64,000 nt of DNA from Cytobacillus oceanisediminis 2691 (GTDB taxonomy: Bacteria; Bacillota; Bacilli; Bacillales; Cytobacillaceae). Each line of letters begins with the position of its first letter. Position 1 is the stretch's first letter. This document shows, piece after piece, positions 10,010 to 18,551 of this stretch. Location: assembly GCF_007678455.1 (NCBI RefSeq), contig NZ_VEEP01000007.1:61671-125670 (forward strand), read 5' to 3'. The notes under the pieces were generated by a model that was given only the letters and a program-made list of their open reading frames with translations, was not told where the DNA came from and made no database searches. The position numbers were made by a program, and so were the translations under genes.

Positions 10010-10336
10010 ATGGAACGCAAAGAAGTAGAAATAGTCGTTTACGGCGCAGAAGTATTATGCCCTAGCTGTGTCAACCTGCCATCCTCAAAAGAAACATATG
10101 AATGGCTCGAAGCCGCAATCGGCCGCAAATATGCAGACCAGCCTTTTAAAATTACTTATGTCGATATCTACAACCCTCCTGCAGATGAAGATAAGCGGGA
10201 ATTTGCTGAAAAAGTAATCGAAGAAGACATGTTTTATCCCGTCGTCCTGCTCGAAGGCAAGGTTGTCGGCGAAGGAAATCCGAAATTGAAGACGATTTAC
10301 GCCGAATTAGAGAAATACGGATACATTTCAGCGTAA
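10010..10336 (+). CDS. yuzD: YuzD family protein (DUF1462, thioredoxin-like)
   Basis: A 108-aa protein resembling B. subtilis YuzD. The N terminus EVEIVVYGAEVLCPSCVNLPSS carries a CxxC-like Cys pair (CPSC) in the place of a thioredoxin active site, and FYPVVLLEGKVVGEG resembles a thioredoxin-fold beta strand with the conserved cis-Pro region. A redox or metal-thiol role is plausible but unproven. ATG 10010 is chosen because AGGGGG (9995-10000) is 9 bp upstream; the in-frame TTG at 10004 is too close. Confidence 0.82.
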   Translation: MERKEVEIVVYGAEVLCPSCVNLPSSKETYEWLEAAIGRKYADQPFKITYVDIYNPPADEDKREFAEKVIEEDMFYPVVLLEGKVVGEGNPKLKTIYAELEKYGYISA

Positions 10337-10343
10337 TTCTGTT

Positions 10344-10373
10344 AAAAGCATTCCGAAACGGAGTGCTTTTTTC
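10344..10373 (+). terminator. Intrinsic terminator after yuzD
   Basis: AAAAGCATTCCG (10344-10355), loop AAA, CGGAGTGCTTTT (10359-10370), then T residues. Confidence 0.88.
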
Positions 10374-10430
10374 TCTTTTTGAGAAGAATCTCTTTAAAAT
10401 ACCGATTTATTAAAAAAGCGAAAAACCTTT

Positions 10431-10600
10431 TATAGCGATTTTAAAATTATATAGCGACTTTTTTGTTTTTATAGCGGCTTTTGAAATTATATAGCGAAAA
10501 TTTCATTTTTATAGCGACTTTAAAGATTATATAGCGAAAAATTCAATTATATAGCGAACTGGAAATTCCCGCTGATTTTTACCAGTTACCAAAAAATAAA
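10431..10600 (-). repeat. 20-bp phased array (TCGCTATA family) with leader, minus orientation
   Basis: TATAGCG occurs at 10431, 10450, 10470, 10490, 10510, 10530 and 10550: seven copies with an exact 20-bp step after the first 19. Read on the minus strand the core is TCGCTATA, alternately followed by different A+T-rich spacers. The array is preceded on the minus strand by the leader AATTTCCAGTTCGC (10554-10567) and by TGGTAAAAAT (10575-10584), both also found at the arrays at 39.9 and 53.3 kb. The first core begins about 46 bp past the terminator stem of yutJ. This fills most of the 297-bp gap between yuzD and yutJ. Confidence 0.93.
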
Positions 10601-10624
10601 AAAACCGGGCACCCGCGCCCGGTT
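10590..10624 (-). terminator. Intrinsic terminator of yutJ
   Basis: Minus-strand stem AACCGGGC / GCCCGGTT (10603-10610 with 10617-10624), followed on the minus strand by a T-run across 10590-10602. The array leader starts immediately beyond it. Confidence 0.88.
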
Positions 10625-10633
10625 CACAAATGA

Positions 10634-11701
10634 TCATCCATTATGATACTTATACATCCACAAAATACCTGACTTCAGCAATCGTGCTACGCGGCCGGTG
10701 ATCGGACGTTCTGCAACCAGACCGAAACCGTGCTTTTTGCCAAGTGAACCGATGACGCCTTTCAGCTTGATCGGCGGGAAGGATTCAGGTGGTTCTTCGC
10801 CTTTCCAGCGCTTTTGCAGCACCTGGACGATTTGCTCAGCCTGGCCTTCTGCAAGCTGGGCGCTCGGTGCATGCGGCAGGCTCGCACAATCCCCGACTAC
10901 ATATACATTTTCATGTCCTGGCAGGTTGTGCTGCGCAGTAACCGCGGCCCGGCCCATGCTGTCTTTTTCGACATCCATTTCACGGACAAGTCTGTTTGCC
11001 TGAATTCCGGCAGTCCAGACAATCGCGTCACATACAATCGGCTCATCATGATTGTATAAGACGTTTTTCTGTACTTCTGTAATATTTGCATTGTTGATGA
11101 TTTCGACATTATGGTTGTCAAACCAGTTTTCCACATAGGTGCTCAGGCGCTCGGAGAACGCGGACAGAATATGGTTTCCGCGATCGAAAAGCTTGATTTT
11201 CAAGTCTTTGCGGCTTTCAGCCAATTCACTCGCAAGCTCGACACCGCTCAACCCTGCACCAACAATGGCAACACTTGAACCTGCTGGCAGATTATTAAGT
11301 GCCTGATAAGTAGCGCGTGATTTTTCGATTGACTGGATGCTGTACGTGAACGTGTCGGCACCAGGAACATTGTGGTACTTATCTTCGCAGCCGAGACCAA
11401 TGATCAAATCGTCATATTCCACAGCTTCATTACCCTGCAGCTCAACCTTATTTTCCTCCAGATTGATGGCCGTAACTTCCGCGTATTTTACCTGAAGGCG
11501 GGGGTGTTCAGGAAATGACACACGAATATGCTGATCGGAAATCGTGCCTGCAGCCAGCGCATAGTATTCAGTTTTCAAGCAATGGTAAGGAACACGGTCA
11601 ATCAATGTAATGGATACATCTTCCGGCAGATCATTAGGCAGCAATTTATGGAGGACACGCATGCCGCCATAGCCGCCGCCAAGAATAACGAGATTTCTCA
11701 T
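10634..11701 (-). CDS. yutJ: NADH dehydrogenase-like FAD protein YutJ
   Basis: A 355-aa pyridine nucleotide-disulfide-type flavoprotein related to type II NADH dehydrogenase. The N-terminal FAD motif is VILGGGYGGMRVL, the second dinucleotide motif is SVAIVGAGLSGVELASELAE (about 145-164), and the FAD-ribityl motif is VYVVGDCASLP. There is no obvious transmembrane helix; membrane binding would be peripheral. The electron acceptor cannot be read from sequence. It is shorter than YumB at 14965, so the two paralogues likely differ in role. Divergent from yuzB. Confidence 0.85.
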   Translation of the reverse strand: MRNLVILGGGYGGMRVLHKLLPNDLPEDVSITLIDRVPYHCLKTEYYALAAGTISDQHIRVSFPEHPRLQVKYAEVTAINLEENKVELQGNEAVEYDDLIIGLGCEDKYHNVPGADTFTYSIQSIEKSRATYQALNNLPAGSSVAIVGAGLSGVELASELAESRKDLKIKLFDRGNHILSAFSERLSTYVENWFDNHNVEIINNANITEVQKNVLYNHDEPIVCDAIVWTAGIQANRLVREMDVEKDSMGRAAVTAQHNLPGHENVYVVGDCASLPHAPSAQLAEGQAEQIVQVLQKRWKGEEPPESFPPIKLKGVIGSLGKKHGFGLVAERPITGRVARLLKSGILWMYKYHNG

Positions 11702-11896
11702 GTGAATTTCCCCTTTTTAACTCATCACAGACAGTCAATGATGTAGGTTTTTTAAGCTCGTTCTTGCAAACGGTAAACGGATACATAATTCGAAATTATT
11801 CTACAATATTTTTTCTGATTCGTTTTAATCCATAAAAAGTATAACGAAATTGTGACAAAATAACAACAATTTTATAGAGGCTGTAAGCCGGAGAAA

Positions 11897-11925
11897 TTGA
11901 CGATTTACCTGAAAAAGGGTACGAT
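11897..11925 (+). promoter_or_regulatory. Sigma-A-type promoter of yuzB
   Basis: TTGACG (11897-11902), 17-bp spacer, TACGAT (11920-11925), followed by yuzB at 11952. Confidence 0.6.
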
Positions 11926-11951
11926 TAAAAATTAGTAGAGAGGTGAAACAA

Positions 11952-12191
11952 ATGATTAAGCCGATCATTGAATTTTGTATCAGCAATCTTGCGAGCGGTT
12001 CTCAGGCAGCAAGGGCAGAGCTTGAACGGGACCCTGATCTTGACGTCATTGAATATGGGTGCCTTGGTTACTGTGGAAAATGCGCCATGTCCATGTTTGC
12101 GCTTGTAAACGGTGATCCGGTAGTCGGTGACACCCCAGAAGAGCTGGTTGAAAATGTTTATAAATATCTGGATGAAAATCCTATGTTTTAA
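11952..12191 (+). CDS. yuzB: YuzB family protein (DUF1450)
   Basis: A 79-aa protein matching the YuzB/DUF1450 family. Cysteines occur as EFC near the N terminus and as CLGYCGKC (about residues 37-44), a possible metal or Fe-S site. No function is established. ATG 11952 follows AGAGAGGTG; the in-frame GTG at 11943 is inside that site. Single-gene unit with its own promoter and terminator. Confidence 0.85.
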   Translation: MIKPIIEFCISNLASGSQAARAELERDPDLDVIEYGCLGYCGKCAMSMFALVNGDPVVGDTPEELVENVYKYLDENPMF

Positions 12192-12199
12192 TATAGAAA

Positions 12200-12239
12200 A
12201 AAAGCTGGCATGGAAATCGTTCCATTCGCCAGCTTTTTT
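12200..12239. terminator. Terminator after yuzB, probably bidirectional
   Basis: AAAAGCTGGCATGGAA pairs with TTCCATTCGCCAGCTTTT around loop ATCG, with one bulge, flanked by A-runs and T-runs on both sides. Confidence 0.8.
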
Positions 12240-12290
12240 CATGATTTAGAGAAATTCAGTTTCTGCACTTGTTTCCATGAAATAGATAGT

Positions 12291-12986
12291 TTAGTTTCCG
12301 GAAACGGCTTGTCTTTCCCGCATCTCCTGCCAGCGGTCCTTGGCGAGCTGGATGATTTGCGGTTCGACAGACTGTCTCTGTTTTTCTATTACCTTCGAGA
12401 AAAAACGGACAGCGTCCTGCGTTTGACCGATTCTTCTTGAGAGCTCGCCAATCAGGTACATGAGGCGCAGTTCTGAGACCTGGGTGCCTTTATAATCACC
12501 AGTGCTATACGACTCGGTATATTCCTTAAGGGCCAGTTTTAAAAAACGGTTTTCCTGTTCATGGTTTTCAGTGGAGCGATACAGCCAGGCAAGCCTTATA
12601 TAGAGACCGGCCGCAACAATATGTTTCTCTTTCTTCAGTGTCGAACTATAGGCTGCCAGCTTGAAAGTATTCATTGCCTCCTGGATTGTCCGCTCATCGC
12701 CGTAGTTATGAGGAGCCCACTGATTGCAGATTTTATCCTGGATGACCTGCTTGGCGCCTGGCGGAAAATAAGTGCTGAACTCATCGGTAAAAGAATAGCC
12801 GCAGTCAGGGCAGACATTGGTATAGTAAAGATTGGGATTTTCAAAACCGTCGGCATACTGAGGGGCAAAGTCAGAATCAAAGCTGAGGACTTTCACAAAA
12901 CGGGAGCGAACCTTCTTGGTCGTAAAAGAATGCTCGCACATGGCACATGTGTATTTTTTATCAAAAAGAGGTACTAGTTGAGACAT
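12291..12986 (-). CDS. DUF2225 zinc-ribbon/TPR-like protein
   Basis: A 231-aa protein of the DUF2225 family, conserved in Firmicutes and of unknown function. The N-terminal zinc-ribbon-like CAMCEHSF and CPDCGYSF provide two CxxC pairs about 48 residues apart. The second half is helical with TPR-like spacing, for example the segments starting AAGLYIRLAWLYR and EQENRFLKLALKEYTE. A protein-protein or nucleic-acid binding role is possible. Start ATG 12986 has GGCAGGTG 8 bp upstream; GTG 12995 is rejected for that reason. Confidence 0.82.
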   Translation of the reverse strand: MSQLVPLFDKKYTCAMCEHSFTTKKVRSRFVKVLSFDSDFAPQYADGFENPNLYYTNVCPDCGYSFTDEFSTYFPPGAKQVIQDKICNQWAPHNYGDERTIQEAMNTFKLAAYSSTLKKEKHIVAAGLYIRLAWLYRSTENHEQENRFLKLALKEYTESYSTGDYKGTQVSELRLMYLIGELSRRIGQTQDAVRFFSKVIEKQRQSVEPQIIQLAKDRWQEMRERQAVSGN

Positions 12987-13101
12987 CTTTGTCACCTGCC
13001 GAATATCCTATGATTTTTGTGAATCTGTTTAGGTCTATTATACCAAGTTATTTGGCTGTTGGAGGAAAAAATTGAAGAATATTCTTTTTCAGCCTGATTG
13101 G

Positions 13102-13130
13102 TTGAGGATTGGAAAAATGCTGTATATACT
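13102..13130 (+). promoter_or_regulatory. Sigma-A-type promoter of yutM
   Basis: TTGAGG (13102-13107), 17-bp spacer, TATACT (13125-13130). Confidence 0.6.
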
Positions 13131-13161
13131 ATAAGAAAGGGAACAAGGAGGTTTTAATAAA

Positions 13162-13524
13162 ATGGAAAATATCGTAATTATTACTGAAGAAGCTGCATTG
13201 CAGATTAAAGATATGATGAAGCAAAATGAAACGGAAGACGCTTTCCTGCGTGTTTCTGTAAAAGGCGGCGGCTGCAGCGGCCTGTCTTACGGAATGGGTT
13301 TCGCGCATGAAGTCGAAGAGGGTGACAGCCAGCTCGAGCAGCACGGCATCAAGATCCTTGTCGATAAGGAAAGCGCTCCAGTGCTGAATGGCACAACAAT
13401 CAGCTATAAGCAGTCTTTAATGGGCGGCGGCTTCACAATCGACAACCCGAACGCGATCGCATCATGCGGCTGTGGTTCCAGTTTTAAGACAGCGACACGT
13501 GAAGGAACACCTGAAGAATGCTAA
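13162..13524 (+). CDS. yutM: A-type Fe-S carrier (HesB/IscA/ErpA family)
   Basis: A 120-aa A-type iron-sulfur carrier. The three conserved cysteines are visible: one in GGGCSGLSYG and two in ASCGCGSSF. An extra Cys ends the protein. It likely transfers Fe-S clusters from the SUF machinery to apoproteins. AAGGAGG precedes the ATG. It has its own promoter and terminator and converges with yumC. Confidence 0.93.
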   Translation: MENIVIITEEAALQIKDMMKQNETEDAFLRVSVKGGGCSGLSYGMGFAHEVEEGDSQLEQHGIKILVDKESAPVLNGTTISYKQSLMGGGFTIDNPNAIASCGCGSSFKTATREGTPEEC

Positions 13525-13534
13525 ACTAAAACAA

Positions 13535-13566
13535 AAAGCAAGGTCCACGGACCTTGCTTTTTTTCA
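13535..13566 (+). terminator. Terminator after yutM
   Basis: AAAGCAAGGTCC (13535-13546) pairs with GGACCTTGCTTT (13549-13560), then TTTT. A second small palindrome AAGCGC/GCGCTT at 13571-13584 resembles the end of the 116-bp dispersed repeat. Confidence 0.85.
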
Positions 13567-13593
13567 TAAGAGAAGCGCTTGCGCTTTTCTTGT

Positions 13594-14589
13594 TTATTTG
13601 AACATAGATGAACTATGAAGCGGCTGTGTCTTCGCTTTTGGATCCATATAGGATTTCGCGTTGTTGACAGCTGTAGGTGCTTCACCGAATCCGGTTGCGA
13701 TCAATTTGACTTTTCCTTCGTATGTGCAAATATCGCCTGCAGCGTAAACGCCAGGGATATTCGTCTCCATTTTGGAGTTGACGACGATGGCGTTCTTTTC
13801 GATTTCAAGGCCCCATTCCTTGATTGGTCCCAGAGATGAAACGAAACCGAAGTTGCAGATGACCGCGTCAACGTCCACAGCGACTGTTTCTTCGCTGTTT
13901 GCGTCCTTTAGTACTAGCTGGCTGATCTTTTCTCCATCACCGATCAGTTCTGCTGGAACGTAAGGTGTTTTGATATCAACCTTTGAATTTTGCAGGTTTT
14001 CAACACTGTGCTCGTGGGCGCGGAACTTATCGCGTCTGTGAACGATGGTTACCTGCTCAGCAATTGGTTCAAGCATCAATGCCCAGTCAACAGCAGAGTC
14101 CCCGCCGCCCAGTACAGCGACCTTTTGTCCAGCGAACTGGTTCAAGTCGTCGATGAAATAGTGCAGGTTCTTGCCTTCGTATTGTGCAGCGCTTTCAAGT
14201 TCAAGTCTGCGTGGCTGGAACGCACCGTTTCCGGCAGTGATGATGACTGTTTTTGTATAATGAACTTCTTTATCAGTAGTCAGCTTGATATTTCCGTCTT
14301 CCAGCTTCTCCAGCTTTTCAACAGACTGTTCAAGAGCAGTCGCAGGCTCGAATTTCGCCATTTGCTCCTTCAGGTTGTTGATCAGCTCCTGGGCACGGAC
14401 TTTTGGAAAGCCGGCAACATCATATATGTACTTTTCTGGATAAAGTGCAGATAATTGCCCGCCTAACTGTGGCAAACTTTCAATGATCTTAACAGATGCT
14501 TGTCTCATTCCGCCGTAGAAAGCAGTGAACAGACCAGCAGGCCCCCCGCCGATAATCGTGATGTCATAAACTTTTTGATCTTCTTTCAC
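13594..14589 (-). CDS. yumC: Ferredoxin/flavodoxin-NADP+ reductase, thioredoxin reductase-like (YumC)
   Basis: A 331-aa FAD/NADPH flavoprotein of the bacillary TrxR-like ferredoxin-NADP+ reductase group. The FAD motif is [18 protein letters not shown], the NADPH motif is [15 protein letters not shown] (about 156-170) with HRRDKFRAH downstream, and the C-terminal FAD motif is [14 protein letters not shown]. It lacks the thioredoxin reductase CxxC, as expected for this subfamily. It supplies or takes electrons from ferredoxin or flavodoxin. The start is the ATG at 14589. Divergent from yumB. Confidence 0.94.
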   Translation of the reverse strand: MKEDQKVYDITIIGGGPAGLFTAFYGGMRQASVKIIESLPQLGGQLSALYPEKYIYDVAGFPKVRAQELINNLKEQMAKFEPATALEQSVEKLEKLEDGNIKLTTDKEVHYTKTVIITAGNGAFQPRRLELESAAQYEGKNLHYFIDDLNQFAGQKVAVLGGGDSAVDWALMLEPIAEQVTIVHRRDKFRAHEHSVENLQNSKVDIKTPYVPAELIGDGEKISQLVLKDANSEETVAVDVDAVICNFGFVSSLGPIKEWGLEIEKNAIVVNSKMETNIPGVYAAGDICTYEGKVKLIATGFGEAPTAVNNAKSYMDPKAKTQPLHSSSMFK

Positions 14590-14867
14590 TCCATATCCCC
14601 CTCACTATGTAGTAAAATTGCTCCAATTGTTATAATACCATAAATTGAAAAAATAAACTCCTAATCATAATAGAAGAAAGCTTGTGGAACAATATATTTC
14701 ATAGAAAATTCTCTTTACAAAACGGGTAAATAGTGAAATTATCCTATTTTCTGAATATTTCCAAGTTAAATGAATCGCTTGAAAATGCGGCGTAAAAAGA
14801 ATAAGATGGATTGTAGGTAAGAATGTTAAGATTTTGTGACATTTTCAGGACATTTTTTTGAACATTT

Positions 14868-14885
14868 TAGTGAATAATATCACAA
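14868..14885. promoter_or_regulatory. Candidate Rex (NADH/NAD+ sensor) operator upstream of yumB
   Basis: TAGTGA-ATAATA-TCACAA matches the Rex consensus TTGTGA-N6-TCACAA at 11 of 12 fixed positions. It lies about 80 bp before the yumB start in the 375-bp yumC-yumB divergent region. A partial half-site TTGTGA lies at 14834-14839. The rest of this intergenic stretch is A+T-rich, with no other structure that I can support. Confidence 0.6.
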
Positions 14886-14964
14886 ACTTATCCGGGAAAT
14901 GATGGCAGCAAAGAGAGAGAAGCCAGTCGACCAAAAATATTTTAAAAAGGTGGAAGTGATCACT

Positions 14965-16182
14965 TTGAGAAAGCCAAAGATCGTAATCTTAGGAGCAGGA
15001 TACGGGGGATTAATGACAGCTACCCGTTTACAAAAAGCTGTTGGAGTAAACGAGGCTGACATTGTCCTTGTCAATAAAAATGATTACCACTATGAAACTA
15101 CATGGCTGCATGAAGCATCTGCAGGAACTTTGCATCATGACAGAGTCCGCTATGATGTTCGTGATGTAATCGATCGCCATAAGGTTGAATTCGTCCAGGG
15201 ATCTGTTGAAGAGATCAAGATGGATGAGAAGCGTGTAATCCTTGAGAACGGTGACATCGTCTATGACTATCTGGTCATCGCCCTGGGTGCTGAACCTGAA
15301 ACTTTTGGTATTAAAGGCTTGAAAGAGTATGCTTTCTCTATCGTCAATGTCAACTCAGCAAGACAAATCCGTGAGCATATCGAATATCAATTCGCAACAT
15401 ATAATACTGAAGCCGAGAGGAAAGATGAGCGCCTGACGATTGTTGTCGGCGGTGCGGGCTTCACAGGAATCGAGTTCCTTGGTGAACTGACAAACCGGGT
15501 TCCTGAACTTTGCCGTGAATATGATGTGGATTACCATAAAGTAAAAATCGTATGCGTTGAAGCAGCGCCAATGGTTCTGCCTGGTTTCGACCCTGAACTT
15601 GTCAACTATGCGGTTGCTACGCTCGAGAAAAAAGGCGTGGAATTCCGCATCGGAACAGCAATCAAGGAAGCCACTCCAGAAGGAATCATCGTCGCAAAAG
15701 GTGAGGAAGAAGTCGAAGAAATCAAAGCTGGCACAGTGGTCTGGGCAGCTGGTGTACGCGGCAGCTCTGTCATCGAAAGATCGGGCATTGAAGCAATGCG
15801 CGGTCGTGTGAAAGTCCAGCCGGACCTTCGCCTGCCAGGTTCAGATGATGTATTCATCGTCGGTGACTGCTCATTGATCATCAATGAAGAAATCAATCGT
15901 CCATTCCCTCCGACTGCACAAATTGCGATGCAGCAGGGTGAAGTATGCGCAAGGAACCTTGCAGCACTTGTCCGTGGCAAAACCGAGCTTGAAACCTTCA
16001 CTCCAGATATCAAAGGAACAGTATGTTCCCTTGGTGAAGATGACGCAATCGGCGTTGCATTCGGCAAGAAAATGGTCGGCACGAAAGCTTCCTTCATGAA
16101 AAAGATGATCGACAACCGTGCGCTTTATATGATTGGCGGACCTTCAATGGTTCTTAAAAAAGGCAAATTCAACATTCTATAA
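14965..16182 (+). CDS. yumB: Type II NADH dehydrogenase-like protein YumB
   Basis: A 405-aa NDH-2-type flavoprotein. The N-terminal FAD motif is [14 protein letters not shown], the NADH motif is [18 protein letters not shown] (about 154-171), the quinone-enzyme motif is [12 protein letters not shown] and FAD contact is VFIVGDCS. It would oxidise NADH at the inner face of the membrane. I chose TTG 14965 (AAAAAGGTGG 12 bp upstream), which gives the same N terminus and length as B. subtilis YumB; the ATG at 14899 would lie next to the Rex-like site and has no ribosome site. The Rex-like operator suggests redox control. Confidence 0.9.
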   Translation: MRKPKIVILGAGYGGLMTATRLQKAVGVNEADIVLVNKNDYHYETTWLHEASAGTLHHDRVRYDVRDVIDRHKVEFVQGSVEEIKMDEKRVILENGDIVYDYLVIALGAEPETFGIKGLKEYAFSIVNVNSARQIREHIEYQFATYNTEAERKDERLTIVVGGAGFTGIEFLGELTNRVPELCREYDVDYHKVKIVCVEAAPMVLPGFDPELVNYAVATLEKKGVEFRIGTAIKEATPEGIIVAKGEEEVEEIKAGTVVWAAGVRGSSVIERSGIEAMRGRVKVQPDLRLPGSDDVFIVGDCSLIINEEINRPFPPTAQIAMQQGEVCARNLAALVRGKTELETFTPDIKGTVCSLGEDDAIGVAFGKKMVGTKASFMKKMIDNRALYMIGGPSMVLKKGKFNIL

Positions 16183-16193
16183 TAGATGTACTG

Positions 16194-16226
16194 AAACAGG
16201 CTCTTTGCGGGGCCTGTTTTTATTTT
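16194..16226 (+). terminator. Terminator after yumB
   Basis: AAACAGGC (16194-16201) pairs with GCCTGTTT (16212-16219), followed by a T-rich tract. Confidence 0.8.
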
Positions 16227-16361
16227 GTCCATGGCTTAAATGGTAAGCCGCGCTGACCTGGTTGGAAGGAATAATAAGTTTCTCGCCCAGTCGGAATGTA
16301 TGACTAAGCGAGATTCGATCGTGTACAATATTCGTAAAATGAGTTATTGGATGGGAATGAA

Positions 16362-16844
16362 ATGGGGAAACGGGAAAATGTCTGGCTGGGAGTTGCCGGA
16401 GTTGTCATGGATGAGGATGGCCGCTGGCTTGTTGTCAAAAAGCGCTACGGCGGCCTGGAAGGAAGCTGGTCCCTTCCGGCAGGCTTCGTTGAGGAAGGGG
16501 AGACCGCTGACCAGGCTGTTCTCAGGGAAGTGAGGGAAGAAACAGGAATAGAGTGCACTGTCATCGGTCTTCTAGGGGTGCGAACCGGCGTAATCAGGGA
16601 GTCGATCAGCGATAATATGCTCGTTTTTTTATTAAAACCATTGCCGGACCAGGAAGTAATGGCACAAGAAACGGAATTATATGAAGCAGGATTTTTGTCA
16701 CCTGATCATTTAAAATCAGACCCTGATACCTCAATGCTGCTGCATTACCTTTTGAGTAAACCCATAGCTAATGTGATCAGCGGCAAACAGGGAATGGACC
16801 CGGGAAAGCAGTTTCATTATAGCGCATATCAATTATTTTTATAA
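16362..16844 (+). CDS. Nudix hydrolase
   Basis: A 160-aa Nudix-fold pyrophosphohydrolase. The full Nudix box is present: Gly in AGFVEEGE, then REVREETGI, giving the metal-binding REExxEE-type glutamates. The substrate is not predictable; nucleoside diphosphate derivatives are typical. ATG 16362 is preferred over an in-frame TTG at 16347; both have weak ribosome sites, so the start is uncertain. It lies in a B. subtilis-like yumB to yuiA interval. Confidence 0.85.
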   Translation: MGKRENVWLGVAGVVMDEDGRWLVVKKRYGGLEGSWSLPAGFVEEGETADQAVLREVREETGIECTVIGLLGVRTGVIRESISDNMLVFLLKPLPDQEVMAQETELYEAGFLSPDHLKSDPDTSMLLHYLLSKPIANVISGKQGMDPGKQFHYSAYQLFL

Positions 16845-17000
16845 TTTTCTGAAATTTAAAGAAAGTGACAGATATTTAAAGGAAAAATAGGATGTATCCG
16901 TTTTCAAAGGGGGTTTTCGGTCAAATTCGGACCTTTTCAAGAATGGGGAATCTCTGATATATTATCAGAAAATTCTATAATATAAAGGAGAGATTCATTT

Positions 17001-17126
17001 ATGAAAATGCAGGCACATGATTCAAAGGAATGTCCTTATTGCTCAGGTAAAGGCTACTTCCAACTACTTCTTGGCGGATCAGAAACATGCACTTGCTGCA
17101 GCGGCTCAGGAAAATCAAAAAATTAA
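17001..17126 (+). CDS. yuiA: 41-aa double CxxCxGxG zinc-finger peptide YuiA
   Basis: A short gene starting ATG 17001 behind AAAGGAGAG. The 41-residue product has two DnaJ-like zinc-knuckle motifs, CPYCSGKG (residues 11-18) and CTCCSGSG (30-37), with 11 residues between them. This would bind one Zn2+ in the manner of half of a DnaJ cysteine-rich domain. Position before yuiB and yuiC matches B. subtilis yuiA. The function is unknown. Confidence 0.85.
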   Translation: MKMQAHDSKECPYCSGKGYFQLLLGGSETCTCCSGSGKSKN

Positions 17127-17261
17127 GGCAAAGCATCTTTGACCTTCGCAATTTGCGGGGTTTTTCTTTTTGCCTCGAATTTTGAGATACTGCACCATTT
17201 CATTGACTCGAAAACGGACTAACAGTAAACTAGAAATGATGTTTAATGGGGGGATATAGAC

Positions 17262-17582
17262 ATGATGACGGTTGTCACACTGATCATTTCGATGTTATTG
17301 TTTTTTGTCCTGTTTTTCGGGATTGGATTTTTATTGAATATGCTGCTGAGGATGTCCTGGGTAATGGCGATCGTTTATCCATTGATTGCGATATTCATTA
17401 TTGATAAATATCGGTTGATCGATTACTTCCGCAACAGCGGGGAAGCTTTCCGTGATCTTGGACAGCGGATTTCGCAGCTGGCTGTCGCAGATATACTGAT
17501 TCTGAGCAGCGGGCTTGCAGGTGCAATACTTGCCGGTGTTGTAATCAAACTTTTACGAAAAAAAGGATATCAAATGTTTTAA
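17262..17582 (+). CDS. yuiB: Membrane protein YuiB
   Basis: A 106-aa membrane protein. Hydrophobic segments at about 3-26, 31-46 and 78-97 suggest two to three membrane helices around a charged loop containing DKYRLIDYFR. It matches B. subtilis YuiB in size and position. No catalytic motif and no known function. Its own terminator separates it from yuiC. Confidence 0.8.
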   Translation: MMTVVTLIISMLLFFVLFFGIGFLLNMLLRMSWVMAIVYPLIAIFIIDKYRLIDYFRNSGEAFRDLGQRISQLAVADILILSSGLAGAILAGVVIKLLRKKGYQMF

Positions 17583-17587
17583 GAATG

Positions 17588-17618
17588 TGACCTTCAATTT
17601 TTTGAGGGTTTTTTTTAT
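17588..17618 (+). terminator. Terminator after yuiB
   Basis: ACCTTCAA / TTGAGGGT stem with a T-rich loop, then a run of eight T. Confidence 0.75.
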
Positions 17619-17801
17619 GCATAAAAATAGGGATTGGTCAGAGACTATTACTAATTTAGTAAAGTCAAGATATTAATCCAATGATTAAAATTTTACTTTT
17701 AATGGAAGTGTAAATAGGTCTTTTGGTCCCTTTTTTGCTCCTTTTGGAATATTTCTTGTTTCGTTGGGAAATTAATAGATTTGGGAGGAGTGAAAAATTA
17801 T

Positions 17802-18512
17802 ATGAATATTTTAAAAATGTGGGCAAAACGCTCAGCTATGGCAGTTTTATTTTTTGCTGCTATAACTTCAACTTTCCACTCGATTTCAGGAGTGGAAGCT
17901 TCCACTGTTTCTACATACGTTTTTGACAGTGCTGGCGCACAACAAGAGGAAAATTCAAGTTTTGATCATAAAAAAAAGTCAATGGGGCTTGCCCTTAAGT
18001 TTTTGAAAAAAGTTTCGGACTTCACGACGAAGATCTCTTCTAGTGAAAAAGTAGCCGGCGCACCGCCGACGCTTGAGGAATCAATGAACTGGTCGCAATA
18101 CCCGACAAAGCAGATCATTGCAACGGGCTATACGGCAGGAATTGAATCCACTGGTAAAAATCCTGGCCACCCAGGCTATGGAATTACTTATTCAGGTGTG
18201 AAGGTCAAACGCGACCTCTACTCGACCGTAGCCGCTGACTTAAATGTATTCCCGATCGGGACCATCCTTTTCATCCCTGGATATGGATTTGGGGTTGTCG
18301 CCGATAAAGGCGGGGCAATCAAGGGAAATAAAGTGGATTTATATTATGATACTGTTAAGGATGTATACGAACAATGGGGCAAGAAGACGCTGGACGCATA
18401 CATAATTGAAATGGGTAACGGCAAGCTTACAGAAGATGACCTGAAAGCACTCAACGAAAATGAATCCATGCAGGTTTTCCGCCAGCAGTATATTAGCGGA
18501 AAGAAATCTTAA
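17802..18512 (+). CDS. yuiC: Exported 3D-domain peptidoglycan lytic protein YuiC
   Basis: A 236-aa exported protein. The N terminus [20 protein letters not shown] is a signal peptide or anchor. The C-terminal 3D domain has the three conserved aspartates in [19 protein letters not shown] (the double-psi beta-barrel of MltA-like lytic transglycosylases and Sps/RpfB proteins), preceded by ATGYTAG. It probably cleaves glycan strands in stationary phase. ATG 17802 is chosen with GGGAGGAG at 17783-17790; a TTG at 17781 is inside that site. Confidence 0.9.
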   Translation: MNILKMWAKRSAMAVLFFAAITSTFHSISGVEASTVSTYVFDSAGAQQEENSSFDHKKKSMGLALKFLKKVSDFTTKISSSEKVAGAPPTLEESMNWSQYPTKQIIATGYTAGIESTGKNPGHPGYGITYSGVKVKRDLYSTVAADLNVFPIGTILFIPGYGFGVVADKGGAIKGNKVDLYYDTVKDVYEQWGKKTLDAYIIEMGNGKLTEDDLKALNENESMQVFRQQYISGKKS

Positions 18513-18518
18513 AAGGTT

Positions 18519-18551
18519 AGGCACTTTCCCAGGCGGAAAGTGCCTTTTTAT
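18519..18551. terminator. Terminator between yuiC and the BtuF-like gene
   Basis: AGGCACTTTCC (18519-18529) pairs with GGAAAGTGCCT (18535-18545), then TTTTT. It lies between convergent genes. Confidence 0.85.
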
